From Sphingomonas sp. (lineage in GTDB: Bacteria > Pseudomonadota > Alphaproteobacteria > Sphingomonadales > Sphingomonadaceae): a stretch of 64,000 nt of DNA. Shown here piece after piece: positions 16,052-32,928 of this stretch. A program made the position numbers and the translations under genes. The stretch covers positions 62,001 through 126,000 of the forward strand of contig JAFOMG010000002.1 of assembly GCA_017418975.1 (NCBI GenBank), given 5' to 3'. Position 1 is the stretch's first letter. Every line of letters begins with the position of its first letter. The notes beneath the pieces were generated by a model, which worked only from the letters and a program-made list of their open reading frames with translations, was not told the DNA's origin and ran no database searches.

Positions 16052-17439
16052 CACTTGCCTCCCTTGGGCTGGGCGCCAGGCTCGATGACATAGACCGAGC
16101 GGTTGGTCTTGCGCAGATATTCCTGCGCGGTCTTCTGGATCAGCGCCGGCGTCACCTTGGCGAAGCCCTCCTCGATCCCGTTCACCGCGGCGGGATCATT
16201 GTCGAACAGCGCATAGACGGCGAGCAGGTCGATCAGGCCGACCCGGCCGCCCCCGTCGATCGTGCCGTACAGCTCCGAGCGCATCTTGGTGCGCGCGCGC
16301 TGCAGCTCGGCGGCGCTGACCGGCTTGGCACGCAGCGCCTCGATCACTTCGTCCACCGCCTGGGTGATCTGCGCGGTCGAATGCGCCGTGTCGTGCGTGA
16401 AGCTGAAGCTCCACAGCATCGGCCCGCGATAGTTGAACATGTTGCCGAGATCGCCGTTGATCCCGCCCGAAAGCTCGCCGGCGATGCCGGTGTCGGAGAC
16501 CAGCTTCTTGAACAACCGGCTGTCGTCGCCCTGGAGCAGGATCTGGTCGATCAGCCCCATCGCGTACCATTCGGGCGTGCCGCGCGCCGGCACGTGATAG
16601 CCCGCGGCATAGCCCGGTTTGGGCGCGAGCGCGTCGACCCGGCTCTTGAACTTCTCGGCAGTCTGGCGCGGCTCGGAGATGTCCGGCTGCTTGACCGGCG
16701 CGGCCGAGGGGATGGGCGTGAAATACTTCTCCACCATCGCCCGGGTCGCGGCATAGTCGATATCGCCGGCGATCACGAGCACGGCGTTGTTCGGCCGGTA
16801 GAACTCCTTGGAGAAGGCCTGGGCGTCCGGCACCGTCGCCGCCTCGATCTCCTTGAGATCGCCGTAGAAATTATGGCTGTTATACCAGTTGACGTTCGCC
16901 AGCATCGGCAGGTCGATCCACGGCCAGGTGCTGTAGGGCTGGTTGAGGACGTTGACCTTCACTTCGTTGCCGACCACGCCCTGCTGGTTCTTCAGCACCA
17001 CGTCGTCGATCACTGGATTGGCCATGCGATCGGCCTCGAGCCATAGCATCCGCTCGAGCGCACCCGAGGGGACGATCTCGAAATAATTGGTGAAGTCGAA
17101 CCGGGTCGAGCCGTTGTTGATGCCGCCGGAATTGGTGATCGTCGTATCGAACACGCCCTTGGGCGCATGCTTCGATCCCTGGAACATCAGATGCTCGAAC
17201 AGGTGCGCGAAGCCGGTGCGGTCCTTGGGCTCCACGCGGAAGCCGATGCCGTAATAGACGCCGACCGTCACCGTCGGCGCGATCGTGTCCCGCGTCAGCA
17301 CCACCCGCAGCCCGTTGGGCAAGGTGAAATATTGCGTGTCGACGTGCAGCTTGTCCGCCGCGGCGGCGCCGGTCTGGGCATGCGCCGCCGCCGGGAGCGC
17401 CACCGCCGCAAGGGCAAGCGCCAGGCTCAAATGCTTCAT
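16051..17439 (-). CDS. M16 family zinc peptidase, catalytic subunit
   Basis: This 462-residue periplasmic protein has a signal peptide (MKHLSLALALAAVALPAAAHA). The M16 zinc site is intact: FAHLFEHLMFQGSKHAP carries HxxEH, and the downstream Glu that completes the site lies in the GVVGNEVKVN region. The ATG at 17439 has AGGGGG upstream; the longer frame has no homology. It precedes the degenerate M16 protein with a one-base overlap, a common two-subunit layout in alpha- and gammaproteobacteria. The likely role is degrading peptides in the periplasm; the substrate is unknown. Confidence 0.93.
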   Translation of the reverse strand: MKHLSLALALAAVALPAAAHAQTGAAAADKLHVDTQYFTLPNGLRVVLTRDTIAPTVTVGVYYGIGFRVEPKDRTGFAHLFEHLMFQGSKHAPKGVFDTTITNSGGINNGSTRFDFTNYFEIVPSGALERMLWLEADRMANPVIDDVVLKNQQGVVGNEVKVNVLNQPYSTWPWIDLPMLANVNWYNSHNFYGDLKEIEAATVPDAQAFSKEFYRPNNAVLVIAGDIDYAATRAMVEKYFTPIPSAAPVKQPDISEPRQTAEKFKSRVDALAPKPGYAAGYHVPARGTPEWYAMGLIDQILLQGDDSRLFKKLVSDTGIAGELSGGINGDLGNMFNYRGPMLWSFSFTHDTAHSTAQITQAVDEVIEALRAKPVSAAELQRARTKMRSELYGTIDGGGRVGLIDLLAVYALFDNDPAAVNGIEEGFAKVTPALIQKTAQEYLRKTNRSVYVIEPGAQPKGGK

Positions 17440-17514
17440 CGTTCTGGACCCCCTGGGACTCGGGAACTGTATTGCAAGGTTAGTACGGCAATGGGCATCG
17501 GGCACAAGAGCGGA

Positions 17515-18399
17515 TCAGGCCAGCCAGTGCACCTTGCAGACCCAAAAGGACCGCATCGGCTTGCCCTGCGCGTCAAGCGCGGGCCGGAGCCGGGCGCGCT
17601 TCGAGATCGCGCGGCAGGTGATGTCGGCGAAATCGTCCGGATTGGTGCGCGCGAGCACATAGCAGCCCGCCACCTTACCCTCCGGGTCGACGTCGAGGCG
17701 GAACTGCACCAGCCCGTTATGCCCCTGGAACAGCGCGCCCGGGGGATAGTCGCCGGAATTGAGCCATCCCTGCGGCTCGGTGACGGGGGAGACGGGCCGC
17801 GTCGCCGCGGCCTGCTGGGCCGGGTCATAGCCCCAGCTCGTCACCAGGCTGTCCACGCACTTGCGCATCTCGGCGAACGGCTTGGCCAGCGAGCCGAATT
17901 CGAGCCGGACCGCCCGCTTGCCGCGAATGTCGAGCGTCACGCCGGTGACCCGCGCCTCCTGCTCGGGCGCCAGCGGCGGCGAGGCTTCCGCCGGCTCCCT
18001 GGTCCAGCCCTTGCTCCGCCAGCCATCGAGCCGCATCCCGCCGAAGAAGATCGCCTTGAGCTTGCCGACATTGCCCGAAAGCCCGTCGATCGCGATCGGT
18101 TTCCCGCCAAGGCCGAAATCGGCCGTCCCCTCGACCTTCACGGCGTTCATCCCGAAACGGTCGCCGAACACCGACAGGTCGAAAGCATCGCCCGGCTCGT
18201 AGCGGACGAAGCGCACCACCACGCTCGACTTGCCCTCGCCCATCTGCGCGGCGAGGTTGCAGGCATCGCGACTATAGTCGACCAGCCATTTGCCTTGCCG
18301 CGTGAGCGTCTCCACCGGCTTCCCGTCAGCCGGCCCGGCCGCGAACGCCGGCGCGCCGGCACCGGCAAGCGCCAGGCAAAGAAACAATGTCCTGATCAT
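17515..18399 (-). CDS. Periplasmic protein with TonB C-terminal domain
   Basis: The protein has 294 residues with a signal peptide (MIRTLFLCLALAGAGAPAFA), not the usual TonB membrane anchor. The last ~80 residues match the TonB-C fold: YPPGALFQGHNGLVQFRLDV, then GKVAGCYVLARTNPDDFADI and TCRAISKRARLRPALDAQGK. The first half is a beta-rich domain of unknown type (SVVVRFVRYEPGDAFDLSVF). Sphingomonads have many such 'energy transducer TonB' look-alikes that lack the Pro-rich span. GGGGGGAAGG lies before the ATG at 18399. It is 75 bases upstream of the M16 pair on the same strand. Confidence 0.82.
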   Translation of the reverse strand: MIRTLFLCLALAGAGAPAFAAGPADGKPVETLTRQGKWLVDYSRDACNLAAQMGEGKSSVVVRFVRYEPGDAFDLSVFGDRFGMNAVKVEGTADFGLGGKPIAIDGLSGNVGKLKAIFFGGMRLDGWRSKGWTREPAEASPPLAPEQEARVTGVTLDIRGKRAVRLEFGSLAKPFAEMRKCVDSLVTSWGYDPAQQAAATRPVSPVTEPQGWLNSGDYPPGALFQGHNGLVQFRLDVDPEGKVAGCYVLARTNPDDFADITCRAISKRARLRPALDAQGKPMRSFWVCKVHWLA

Positions 18400-18445
18400 C
18401 GACCTTCCCCCCGAATTGCCGGGCATTGATCTCAGCCACATGTGT

Positions 18446-18477
18446 CCGGAGCGTTACGGCTGCCCGTAACGCTCCGG
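18446..18477. terminator. 14-bp perfect stem-loop downstream of the CocE-type hydrolase gene
   Basis: CCGGAGCGTTACGG (18446-18459) and CCGTAACGCTCCGG (18464-18477) pair without mismatch around CTGC. It separates the hydrolase stop (18488) from the next minus-strand gene. No T-run follows, so it may act as a Rho-assisted terminator or mRNA 3' protector, or be an interspersed palindrome. Confidence 0.55.
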
Positions 18478-18487
18478 TCCGGTTCGA

Positions 18488-20431
18488 TTATTTCTGCACG
18501 TTCGCCGACTGGTCGAGCGGCACCACCGGCAGCAGCACGCTGCTCGACTGGGCGCCGCCATACATCAGCGTCACCGTCGCCTTCTGATAGTCCCCGGGCT
18601 TGGCGAAGAAGATGTTCGGCACGAACTTCTGCGGGTTGCGATCATAGACCGGGAACAGGCTCGACTGGACCTGCACCATGATCCGGTGGCCCGGCTGGAA
18701 CACATGGTTCACCGTCGGCAGGCGGAACTTGTATTCCTGGACCTTGTTCGCCGGGATCGCGGTCGGATGCTCGAACGAGTCGCGATAGCGGCCGCGGAAG
18801 ATGTCCATCGCGATCGGGAGCTGGAACCCGCCCATCTCCTTCTTGGTGACATAGTCGTCGGGATAGACGTCGATCACCTTGACCACGAAGTCGCCATCGG
18901 TGCCCGTGGTCTTGGCGAAGATGTCCGCCAGCGGCGCGCCCGAGACGCGGACCGGCGCGGTGAGCGGCTCGGTCATGTAGGTCATCACGTCGGGCCGCCC
19001 GTCGACGAAGCGCTGGTCGGTGACGAGATAGGTCGACCAGCGGCCGTCCTGGAAGTTCACCGGACGCGGCAAATGCGGCACCGGCTTGGCCGGATCGGAG
19101 ACATAGGAATCCGAGCCGGCGCCCGGCTTGTCAAAGCCCAGCCCCTCGGCCGGCTTGAGATAGATCGGCGTCAGCCTGGTGCCGCAGCCGTCGTCACAGG
19201 CCAGCGGCCATTTGCTCAGATAGTCCCAGCGATTTTCGCCGGTATTGTAGAAGCTCGCCTTGGCCGGAGTGAAAGGCGGCGCGCCGTCCTTCAGATAGGC
19301 GTTGAAGAACGGGAGCAGGATGTCGCGGCGCGCCTGGAGCGCGGTGTCGCCCTCGAAGGCGAGCTGGCCGAGCGTCGAGCCGTTATAGTTGAAGCCCGAA
19401 TGGCGCCACGGGCCCATCAGCAGGAAGTTCTTGTCGGCCTGCGGCGTCTTCTGCAGCGCTTCCCAGGCATGGATCGCGCCGTACATGTCCTCATGATCCC
19501 AGATGCCCTGCTCCCAGAGCGTCGGGATGTTCGAGGGGTTCGCGGCGAGCAGCTTGTCGAGCGCCTGGCCCTGCCAGAAGGCGTCATAGGCCACGTGCTG
19601 GCTCATCTTGTTCCAGGCGGGCAGCTGGTCATAGCCGAACTGCTTGGCCCAGTCGCCCGCGCTGCCCACACGGCGGAACGTATCGTAATCGTCCCAGTCC
19701 GGGCGCGGCGGCGCCTTGCCGGCGCCCTTGTAGCCGGTCTGGGCGCCGATCCAGCCGATGTTCGCCAGGCGGAAAGCGCCGTGGTGGAACCAGTCGTCGC
19801 CCATCCAGCCGTCGATCATCGGGCTCTCGGGGGCAGCCACCTTGAGCGCGGGGTGCGGGCCCATCAGCGCCATCACCACCGTGAAGCCCTCATAGGAGGA
19901 GCCGAGCATGCCGACCTTGCCGTTGGTCTCCGGCACGTTCTTCACCATCCAGTCGATCGAGTCATAGGCGTCGGTGATGTGATCGACCTTGGTGGGGTTG
20001 AGCGGGCCGACCGGCGGGCGGGTGATCACATAGTCGCCCTCCGACTTGTACTTGCCGCGAATGTCCTGGAACACGCGGATATAGCCCGCCTTGACGAACA
20101 CCTCGTCGCCTTCGGGCAGGGTGTTGATCATCTTGCCGCTCTCGGTGCGGACGACGCGGCCGGCGGCGTTGTAGGGCGTGCGGGTGAACAGGATCGGGGC
20201 GTTCTTCGCGCCCTTCGGGATGATCATCACCGTGTAGAGCTTCACCCCGTCGCGCATCGGGATCATCACTTCGCGCTTGATGTAATCGGCCGGCAGCGCG
20301 GGCGGATTGAAGTTGGCGGGGATGTCGTTGAAGGCCGGCGCCGCCCCCGGCGCGGGGCTTTCCTGCGCCTGGGCGGCGGCGGTGGCGAGGAGGGCGGTTC
20401 CGGCGGCGAGCGCGAGCAGCGACTTCTTCAT
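18488..20431 (-). CDS. CocE/NonD family hydrolase (X-Pro dipeptidyl-peptidase S15 type)
   Basis: This 647-residue secreted serine hydrolase has a signal peptide (MKKSLLALAAGTALLATAAAQA). The alpha/beta-hydrolase domain carries the nucleophile elbow GKVGMLGSSYEGFTVVMALM (GxSYxG). A C-terminal jelly-roll of the XPepC type includes VRVSGAPLADIFAKTTGTDG and HRIMVQVQSSLFPVYDRNPQ. The cap region between has many aromatic residues. The closest known types are alpha-amino-acid ester hydrolases, cocaine esterase and glutaryl-7-ACA acylase; the real substrate is probably a peptide, amide or ester scavenged outside the cytoplasm. GGGAG precedes the ATG at 20431. Confidence 0.92.
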   Translation of the reverse strand: MKKSLLALAAGTALLATAAAQAQESPAPGAAPAFNDIPANFNPPALPADYIKREVMIPMRDGVKLYTVMIIPKGAKNAPILFTRTPYNAAGRVVRTESGKMINTLPEGDEVFVKAGYIRVFQDIRGKYKSEGDYVITRPPVGPLNPTKVDHITDAYDSIDWMVKNVPETNGKVGMLGSSYEGFTVVMALMGPHPALKVAAPESPMIDGWMGDDWFHHGAFRLANIGWIGAQTGYKGAGKAPPRPDWDDYDTFRRVGSAGDWAKQFGYDQLPAWNKMSQHVAYDAFWQGQALDKLLAANPSNIPTLWEQGIWDHEDMYGAIHAWEALQKTPQADKNFLLMGPWRHSGFNYNGSTLGQLAFEGDTALQARRDILLPFFNAYLKDGAPPFTPAKASFYNTGENRWDYLSKWPLACDDGCGTRLTPIYLKPAEGLGFDKPGAGSDSYVSDPAKPVPHLPRPVNFQDGRWSTYLVTDQRFVDGRPDVMTYMTEPLTAPVRVSGAPLADIFAKTTGTDGDFVVKVIDVYPDDYVTKKEMGGFQLPIAMDIFRGRYRDSFEHPTAIPANKVQEYKFRLPTVNHVFQPGHRIMVQVQSSLFPVYDRNPQKFVPNIFFAKPGDYQKATVTLMYGGAQSSSVLLPVVPLDQSANVQK

Positions 20432-20483
20432 GTGATGTTATCTCCCTGAGGATGGCGTTCGATAGGCCCAAAACCGCGTGCAT

Positions 20484-20521
20484 GAAAAGAGCCCGCCCCT
20501 CCCTTTCGGAAGAAGCGGGCT
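20484..20521 (-). terminator. Intrinsic terminator of the minus-strand gene ending at 20546
   Basis: AGCCCGC (20490-20496) pairs with GCGGGCT (20515-20521). Read on the minus strand the stem is followed by CTTTTC. It lies 25 bases after the stop. Confidence 0.7.
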
Positions 20522-20545
20522 TCGATGTCCCCGATGTTTCGGGGA

Positions 20546-21868
20546 TCAGGCGTGCTCGGGCTGGCCGTAGAGCTCGGCGGCGAGATCTTCGGTCATATGC
20601 GGGCGCGAGGCGCCGATCCCGCCGATGCCGCCTTCATAGGCCGGGCGGCCGATCCGGAACGCGGCGGCGGTGCGCGCCTCGCTGCCGTCGGGCAGCGTAT
20701 AGCGGGCCTCGGCGACCACCACCGGGTTGAACACGCGGCCGAGATCGCCCTTGGGCACCGCGAGATGCGCGTCGACGCGAGTGCCGTCGCCCGGATCGAT
20801 CGAGACCGGCGGCACGATCGTCTCGCTGCGGCGCTCGGTGAGCATCCGCTCCATTTCCGTGCCCTCCGCCTCGTCGGCGAGCATGAAGCTGGAGATGCGG
20901 ACGTTGCGCGCCGCGGTATCGCCGGCATTGCCGACGGTCAGCTCGAAATCGACCATCGCCTCCTCCTCGGTCGTACCGGCGCTCACCGGGCGCAGGCCGA
21001 GCTCGATCCACGGGCGGTGCGAGACCGGGGCGGTCGCGTCGGCGACGCCGGCGAGATCGTCCTTGCCCGCTTCGGAGATCTCCGCCTCCTGCTCGGTGGC
21101 AACCGGCTCGATCGCCGACGGAACCGCGCGCGGATCGATGCGCGGATCGGCCGGCGGCGCCTGGGCGATCACTGCGGCATCCGGGGCAGCGACCGGCTCG
21201 ACCACGGGCTCGCGAGTCACGATCGGCGCCGCGGCGACGCGTGCCGGCTCGACATGGGCCGGTTCGGTGGTGACGGCTTCGTCATTGCGGCGGCGGCGCG
21301 CAAGCAGGAACGCGGCAAGGCCCGCGATCACCAGCGCCAGCCCGCCGAGCAGCCACGGCCAGGCGATGCCGGTGCTCCGGGTGGTGCTGGTGCTGCTGTC
21401 GGCCGTTACCGGCGCGGCGGCCTGGGGCGCAGGCGCGACGTCGACCTGGGGCGGAAGCGGCTCCGGCACCGTCCGGACCGGCGGCGACGGCGGCGTCACC
21501 GGGGTTTCGGCGGCCGGGGAGACCGGCGCCGCCTGGCGCGCCGGCGCGGCCTCGCGCGCGGGCACGGGCGCCGCGCGGGCGGCAGTCGTCCGGGCGCTGG
21601 TGGTGCGCGTCGCGGTGGCGCGGCGCTCGGCCGGCGCGGGAGCATCGGCCGCGGCCGCGCCGCGCTGCTGCTCCTCGACCGAGGGAACCGGCTGAACCAC
21701 CGGGCTCGAAGGCTGCATCACGATCTGCGCCTGCGGCGCGGGAGCGGGAGCGGGTGCCGGCGTCGTCATGATCGGCGGCGGCGTCACCTGTTGGGGAGCG
21801 TCCTGCGCATGGGCAGGCACGGCGAGAAAAGCGGCGCCGAGAAACAGCGCGGCACGGATGGTAGGCAT
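20546..21868 (-). CDS. Signal peptide, Pro/Ala-rich linker, one TM and C-terminal beta domain; probable paralogue of the 11275-12483 gene
   Basis: This 440-residue protein repeats the architecture of the gene at 11275-12483. It has a signal peptide (MPTIRAALFLGAAFLAVPAHA), ~150 residues of Pro/Ala/Thr-rich linker, a transmembrane helix (IAWPWLLGGLALVIAGLAAF) and a basic stop-transfer (LLARRRRN). An acidic spacer and a beta-rich C-terminal domain follow (AMVDFELTVGNAGDTAARNV, VDAHLAVPKGDLGRVFNPVV). The ATG at 21868 has GAAGGAG at good spacing; a second in-frame ATG at 21886 overlaps that site. The C-terminal domain should be cytoplasmic by the positive-inside rule. The function is unknown. It shares its upstream region with the rpoBC promoter. 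Confidence 0.75.
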   Translation of the reverse strand: MPTIRAALFLGAAFLAVPAHAQDAPQQVTPPPIMTTPAPAPAPAPQAQIVMQPSSPVVQPVPSVEEQQRGAAAADAPAPAERRATATRTTSARTTAARAAPVPAREAAPARQAAPVSPAAETPVTPPSPPVRTVPEPLPPQVDVAPAPQAAAPVTADSSTSTTRSTGIAWPWLLGGLALVIAGLAAFLLARRRRNDEAVTTEPAHVEPARVAAAPIVTREPVVEPVAAPDAAVIAQAPPADPRIDPRAVPSAIEPVATEQEAEISEAGKDDLAGVADATAPVSHRPWIELGLRPVSAGTTEEEAMVDFELTVGNAGDTAARNVRISSFMLADEAEGTEMERMLTERRSETIVPPVSIDPGDGTRVDAHLAVPKGDLGRVFNPVVVAEARYTLPDGSEARTAAAFRIGRPAYEGGIGGIGASRPHMTEDLAAELYGQPEHA

Positions 21869-22041
21869 TGCGGGTCTCTCCTTCATATCGCAGGTTCAAT
21901 GAATGGAACCCGGATTCCGTCGCGAAGGAGGCTCGAAACTGCGGCGAACGGGGCTGCCGCGGCGACGAACAACTGCGTTCATTTGCAGTTAATCGCAGTT
22001 TTCCCAGCACTTACGGCGCGCAAAAAGGTTCCGCCGGCCAT

Positions 22042-22070
22042 TTGACAGAATCCAACAAGCTACCTATATG
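22042..22070 (+). promoter_or_regulatory. Sigma-70-type promoter for rpoBC
   Basis: TTGACA (22042-22047), exactly 17 bases, then TATATG (22065-22070) give a near-consensus housekeeping promoter. Transcription would start near 22077, leaving a leader of about 190 bases before rpoB. This is the best promoter I could find in the window and explains how rpoBC are expressed despite being separated from rplJL. Confidence 0.8.
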
Positions 22071-22154
22071 CTGCCCTCCACCACGGGTCCGGGAAATGAT
22101 GCGTCGTCGCGCAACGCATCGGGCGAATTGGGGTCGTGGTCTCATAAGACGCTG

Positions 22155-22194
22155 AAAGCTGCCGAAACCCGAAATGGGAGTCGCGCGGCTTTTT
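22155..22194 (+). terminator. Attenuator-like hairpin in the rpoB leader
   Basis: AAAGCTGC (22155-22162) pairs with GCGGCTTT (22185-22192) with one U-G pair, and TTTTT lies at its end. An inner CCC/GGG pair extends it. It sits between the promoter and the rpoB ATG, so it would terminate part of the transcripts, as the rplL-rpoB attenuator does in enterobacteria. The function is inferred from structure and position. Confidence 0.5.
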
Positions 22195-22265
22195 CTGCGT
22201 CTTTCCGCGCGTCCCGGCCCTGGACAGGGGCACCGAAATCACGGCTGACGAGGCATTATACACCC

Positions 22266-26447
<4,182 letters not shown>

Positions 26448-26458
26448 GGAACCTTCGG

Positions 26459-26481
26459 CCCCTGTCTCCCGAAGACAGGGG
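26459..26481 (+). other. Intercistronic hairpin between rpoB and rpoC
   Basis: CCCCTGTCT (26459-26467) and AGACAGGGG (26473-26481) form a 9-bp perfect stem with a CCCGA loop and no T-run. It may be an RNA-processing or stabilising element between the two cistrons rather than a terminator. Confidence 0.5.
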
Positions 26482-26528
26482 TCGTTCCCTTCCCGCCCAG
26501 AGATTTGTCCTCCCATGAGGAAACAGAA

Positions 26529-30821
<4,293 letters not shown>

Positions 30822-30853
30822 GCCCCGCGCCCTTCGGGACCGAATGCGAAAGG

Positions 30854-30884
30854 CCGCCGTCCGGGCAACCGGGCGGCGGTTTTT
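30854..30884 (+). terminator. Intrinsic terminator of rpoBC
   Basis: CCGCCGTCCGG (30854-30864) pairs with CCGGGCGGCGG (30869-30879), one U-G pair, GCAA tetraloop, followed by TTTTTCTTT. It lies 33 bases after the rpoC stop. Confidence 0.93.
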
Positions 30885-30895
30885 CTTTGGCCGTT

Positions 30896-30962
30896 TGGCG
30901 CCTGCCGGCACCGATGGGATCAAGGCCGGCAGGCGCCAGGCCCGTCCTGGGGGACCAGGACG
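30896..30962. repeat. Two consecutive perfect stem-loops between rpoC and the fasciclin gene
   Basis: TGGCGCCTGCCGGC (30896-30909) and GCCGGCAGGCGCCA (30925-30938) form a 14-bp perfect stem with a 15-base loop. CGTCCTGG (30943-30950) and CCAGGACG (30955-30962) form a second 8-bp stem on GGGA. Neither has a T-run. They lie just downstream of the minus-strand fasciclin gene and may protect or end its transcript. Confidence 0.6.
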
Positions 30963-30975
30963 AGCCCGACTCAGG

Positions 30976-31536
30976 TCAGGGCATGAGGACCGAGTCGATC
31001 ACATGGATCACGCCGTTCGACTGATTGACGTCCGCAATGGTGATCTTCGCCTTGCCGCCCTTGGCATCGACAACCCACCAGGACCCGTCCGGCCCCTTGG
31101 TGACGGCAAGCTTCTCGCCCTGCACCGTGGTCAGCATCGCCTTGCCGCCATGCTTGGCGGCGTCCCTGGCCAGCATCGCCGCGCTCATCTTGCCCGGCAC
31201 CACGTGATAGGTGAGGATCTTGGTGAGCATCGCCTTGTTCTCGGGCTTCACCAGCGTCTCCACGGTGCCGGCGGGCAGCTTGGCAAAGGCCTCGTTGGTC
31301 GGCGCGAAGACCGTGAAGGGCCCCGGCCCCGAAAGGGTGCCGACAAGCCCGGCCGCTTTCACCGCCGCGACCAGCGTCGTATGATCCTGGGAGTTCACGG
31401 CGTTCTCGACGATGTTCTTGGTGGGATACATCGCCGCGCCGCCGACCATCGGATAGTCCTGGATCGCCGCCACGGCGCCCGTGGCGAGCAGCGCCGAACC
31501 GGCAGCGGTGAGAAATACCTGCTTGAGACTGGGCAT
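30976..31536 (-). CDS. Fasciclin (FAS1) domain secreted protein
   Basis: The protein has 186 residues with a signal peptide ([23 protein letters not shown]). One FAS1 domain fills the rest: [20 protein letters not shown], then [20 protein letters not shown] (the FAS1 H1 motif), [16 protein letters not shown] and the closing [15 protein letters not shown]1 domains mediate adhesion or surface interactions. AGAAGGAG precedes the ATG at 31536. It lies directly downstream of an anti-sigma/sigma pair on the same strand. In mycobacteria the SigK-RskA pair controls the FAS1 proteins Mpt70 and Mpt83, so this gene is a likely regulon member. Confidence 0.93.
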   Translation of the reverse strand: MPSLKQVFLTAAGSALLATGAVAAIQDYPMVGGAAMYPTKNIVENAVNSQDHTTLVAAVKAAGLVGTLSGPGPFTVFAPTNEAFAKLPAGTVETLVKPENKAMLTKILTYHVVPGKMSAAMLARDAAKHGGKAMLTTVQGEKLAVTKGPDGSWWVVDAKGGKAKITIADVNQSNGVIHVIDSVLMP

Positions 31537-31619
31537 GTTCTGGCTCCTTCTCCGGGGCACCGGGAGATGGTGCCTGGGGGGAGCTACGGCGCGGGAGGCG
31601 CAGCGGATGCGCGCCCGGT

Positions 31620-32324
31620 TCAGATCCTCGAGATTTTTCCGGCGGCGACCGGCGAACTGCTCGGCGCCCGGTGCGGTGCACCATCGCGCGGCTCCATCGT
31701 AACGGCGAGCGTCGCGCCCTCCTCCATGAAGCCCCGGTGATCGGCCGCCACGGCGATGCGGCTGCTGCCATTCGCCGCCACCAGCCCCAGCGAGCGCGGC
31801 ACGCCGTCGGCGGGAATGATCCAGAGTTCGGGCGCAAGCCGGGAATCCGGCATGCGAATGGCACGAATGCGCAGCTCGCCGGCCGCCGCATCATAGCTGG
31901 CGGCAAGCAGCGCCCCCTTCTCGCCGCCATCGAGCTGGGCCACCGCGATCTGCTCGGGCGTGCGGACGATGGTGACGGGAGCGGATGCCGGCCGCAGAAG
32001 CAACGCCAGCGCCAGCGATGCGGCCAGCGCGCCCGAGCCCAAAGCCGCGATCCGCCACCAACGCAACGCGGCCGGTGCCCGGATCGGCTCGATCCCGTCC
32101 AGCCGGCGCGCGATGGCGGGCCAGATATCGGGCCCGGGAACCTCGGCAAAGCCGGCACTCAGCGGCGCCAGTCGCGCCTGCCATGTCTCGACCAGCGCGG
32201 CGAACGCATCGTCCGCCAGCTTCAGGCGCAGCGCCTGCGCCAGAGCGTCGCCCTCCAGCACGCCCAGCGCCAGCTCGGCAGCGAGCATGTCGCGCGCTTC
32301 GGGAGACATTGCCGGCTCAGCCAT
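31620..32324 (-). CDS. RskA-type membrane anti-sigma factor
   Basis: The protein has 234 residues. The N-terminal ~85 residues are cytoplasmic and resemble an anti-sigma domain ([32 protein letters not shown]). A transmembrane helix follows ([20 protein letters not shown] then LALLL, about 92-115). The periplasmic RskA-C domain contains [38 protein letters not shown] and the closing [15 protein letters not shown]. The ATG at 32324 overlaps the end of the sigma gene by eight bases, with GGGAG inside it, so the two are translationally coupled and made in step. The activating signal is unknown; this family is normally released by proteolysis. Confidence 0.9.
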   Translation of the reverse strand: MAEPAMSPEARDMLAAELALGVLEGDALAQALRLKLADDAFAALVETWQARLAPLSAGFAEVPGPDIWPAIARRLDGIEPIRAPAALRWWRIAALGSGALAASLALALLLRPASAPVTIVRTPEQIAVAQLDGGEKGALLAASYDAAAGELRIRAIRMPDSRLAPELWIIPADGVPRSLGLVAANGSSRIAVAADHRGFMEEGATLAVTMEPRDGAPHRAPSSSPVAAGKISRI

Positions 32325-32877
32325 CGAGGCACTCCCGGAGCTGGGCAAGGCCGCGGCGAATCCAGCTTTTCACCGTGCCGAGCGGCACCGCCATGCGCTC
32401 GGCAAGCTGGGGATAGCTGAGCCCGTCGAAAAAGGCCGAGCGGATCGCGCCGCCCTTCTGCGGATCGAGCGCATCGAGGCAATGGAAGATCCGCGCGCGC
32501 TCCTCCGCGCCTTCGATCAGCTCGATCGCGCTCGCGGAATCGTCCGCTACGCCTGCCGCCTCTTCCTCGGGCAGCAATAAGGGGCCGGCGGCGCGGCGAC
32601 GATCGATCGCCGTATTGCGCGCGATGGTGCACAGCCAGGTGATCGGGCTCGCCCGCTGCGCATCGAAGCGCCCGGCGCGGTTCCAGATCTTGAGATAGAC
32701 TTCCTGCAAGATATCCTCTGCGGTTTCCCTGTCGCGGGAGATACGCAGGCAGACGCCGAACAGCTTCGCCGAAGTGGAATCATATACGCGCCGCAACGCT
32801 TCGCGATCGCCCTCGGCGACACGGGCCAGTGCATCGACCAGCCCTGCGCGGGCGGAATCCGTGGCATCGCGTTTCAT
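32317..32877 (-). CDS. ECF sigma factor, SigK/ECF19-like
   Basis: The 186-residue ECF sigma factor has region 2 with VYDSTSAKLFGVCLRISRDR, AEDILQEVYLKIWNRAGRFD and SPITWLCTIARNTAIDRRRA for -10 recognition and melting. Region 4 has AFFDGLSYPQLAERMAVPLG and TVKSWIRRGLAQLRECL for -35 recognition. The RskA-type partner directly downstream and the FAS1 gene after it match the SigK (ECF19) arrangement known from mycobacteria; the ECF19 label is inference from this context plus the D-I-L-Q-E-V-Y-L-K-I-W motif. It is 51 bases downstream of a J-like protein gene on the same strand. Confidence 0.92.
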   Translation of the reverse strand: MKRDATDSARAGLVDALARVAEGDREALRRVYDSTSAKLFGVCLRISRDRETAEDILQEVYLKIWNRAGRFDAQRASPITWLCTIARNTAIDRRRAAGPLLLPEEEAAGVADDSASAIELIEGAEERARIFHCLDALDPQKGGAIRSAFFDGLSYPQLAERMAVPLGTVKSWIRRGLAQLRECLDG

Positions 32878-32928
32878 CCGGACGGCAGGCTATACCCTGC
32901 ACCGGCTCCTGTCAGCCCGGCCCGGCCA

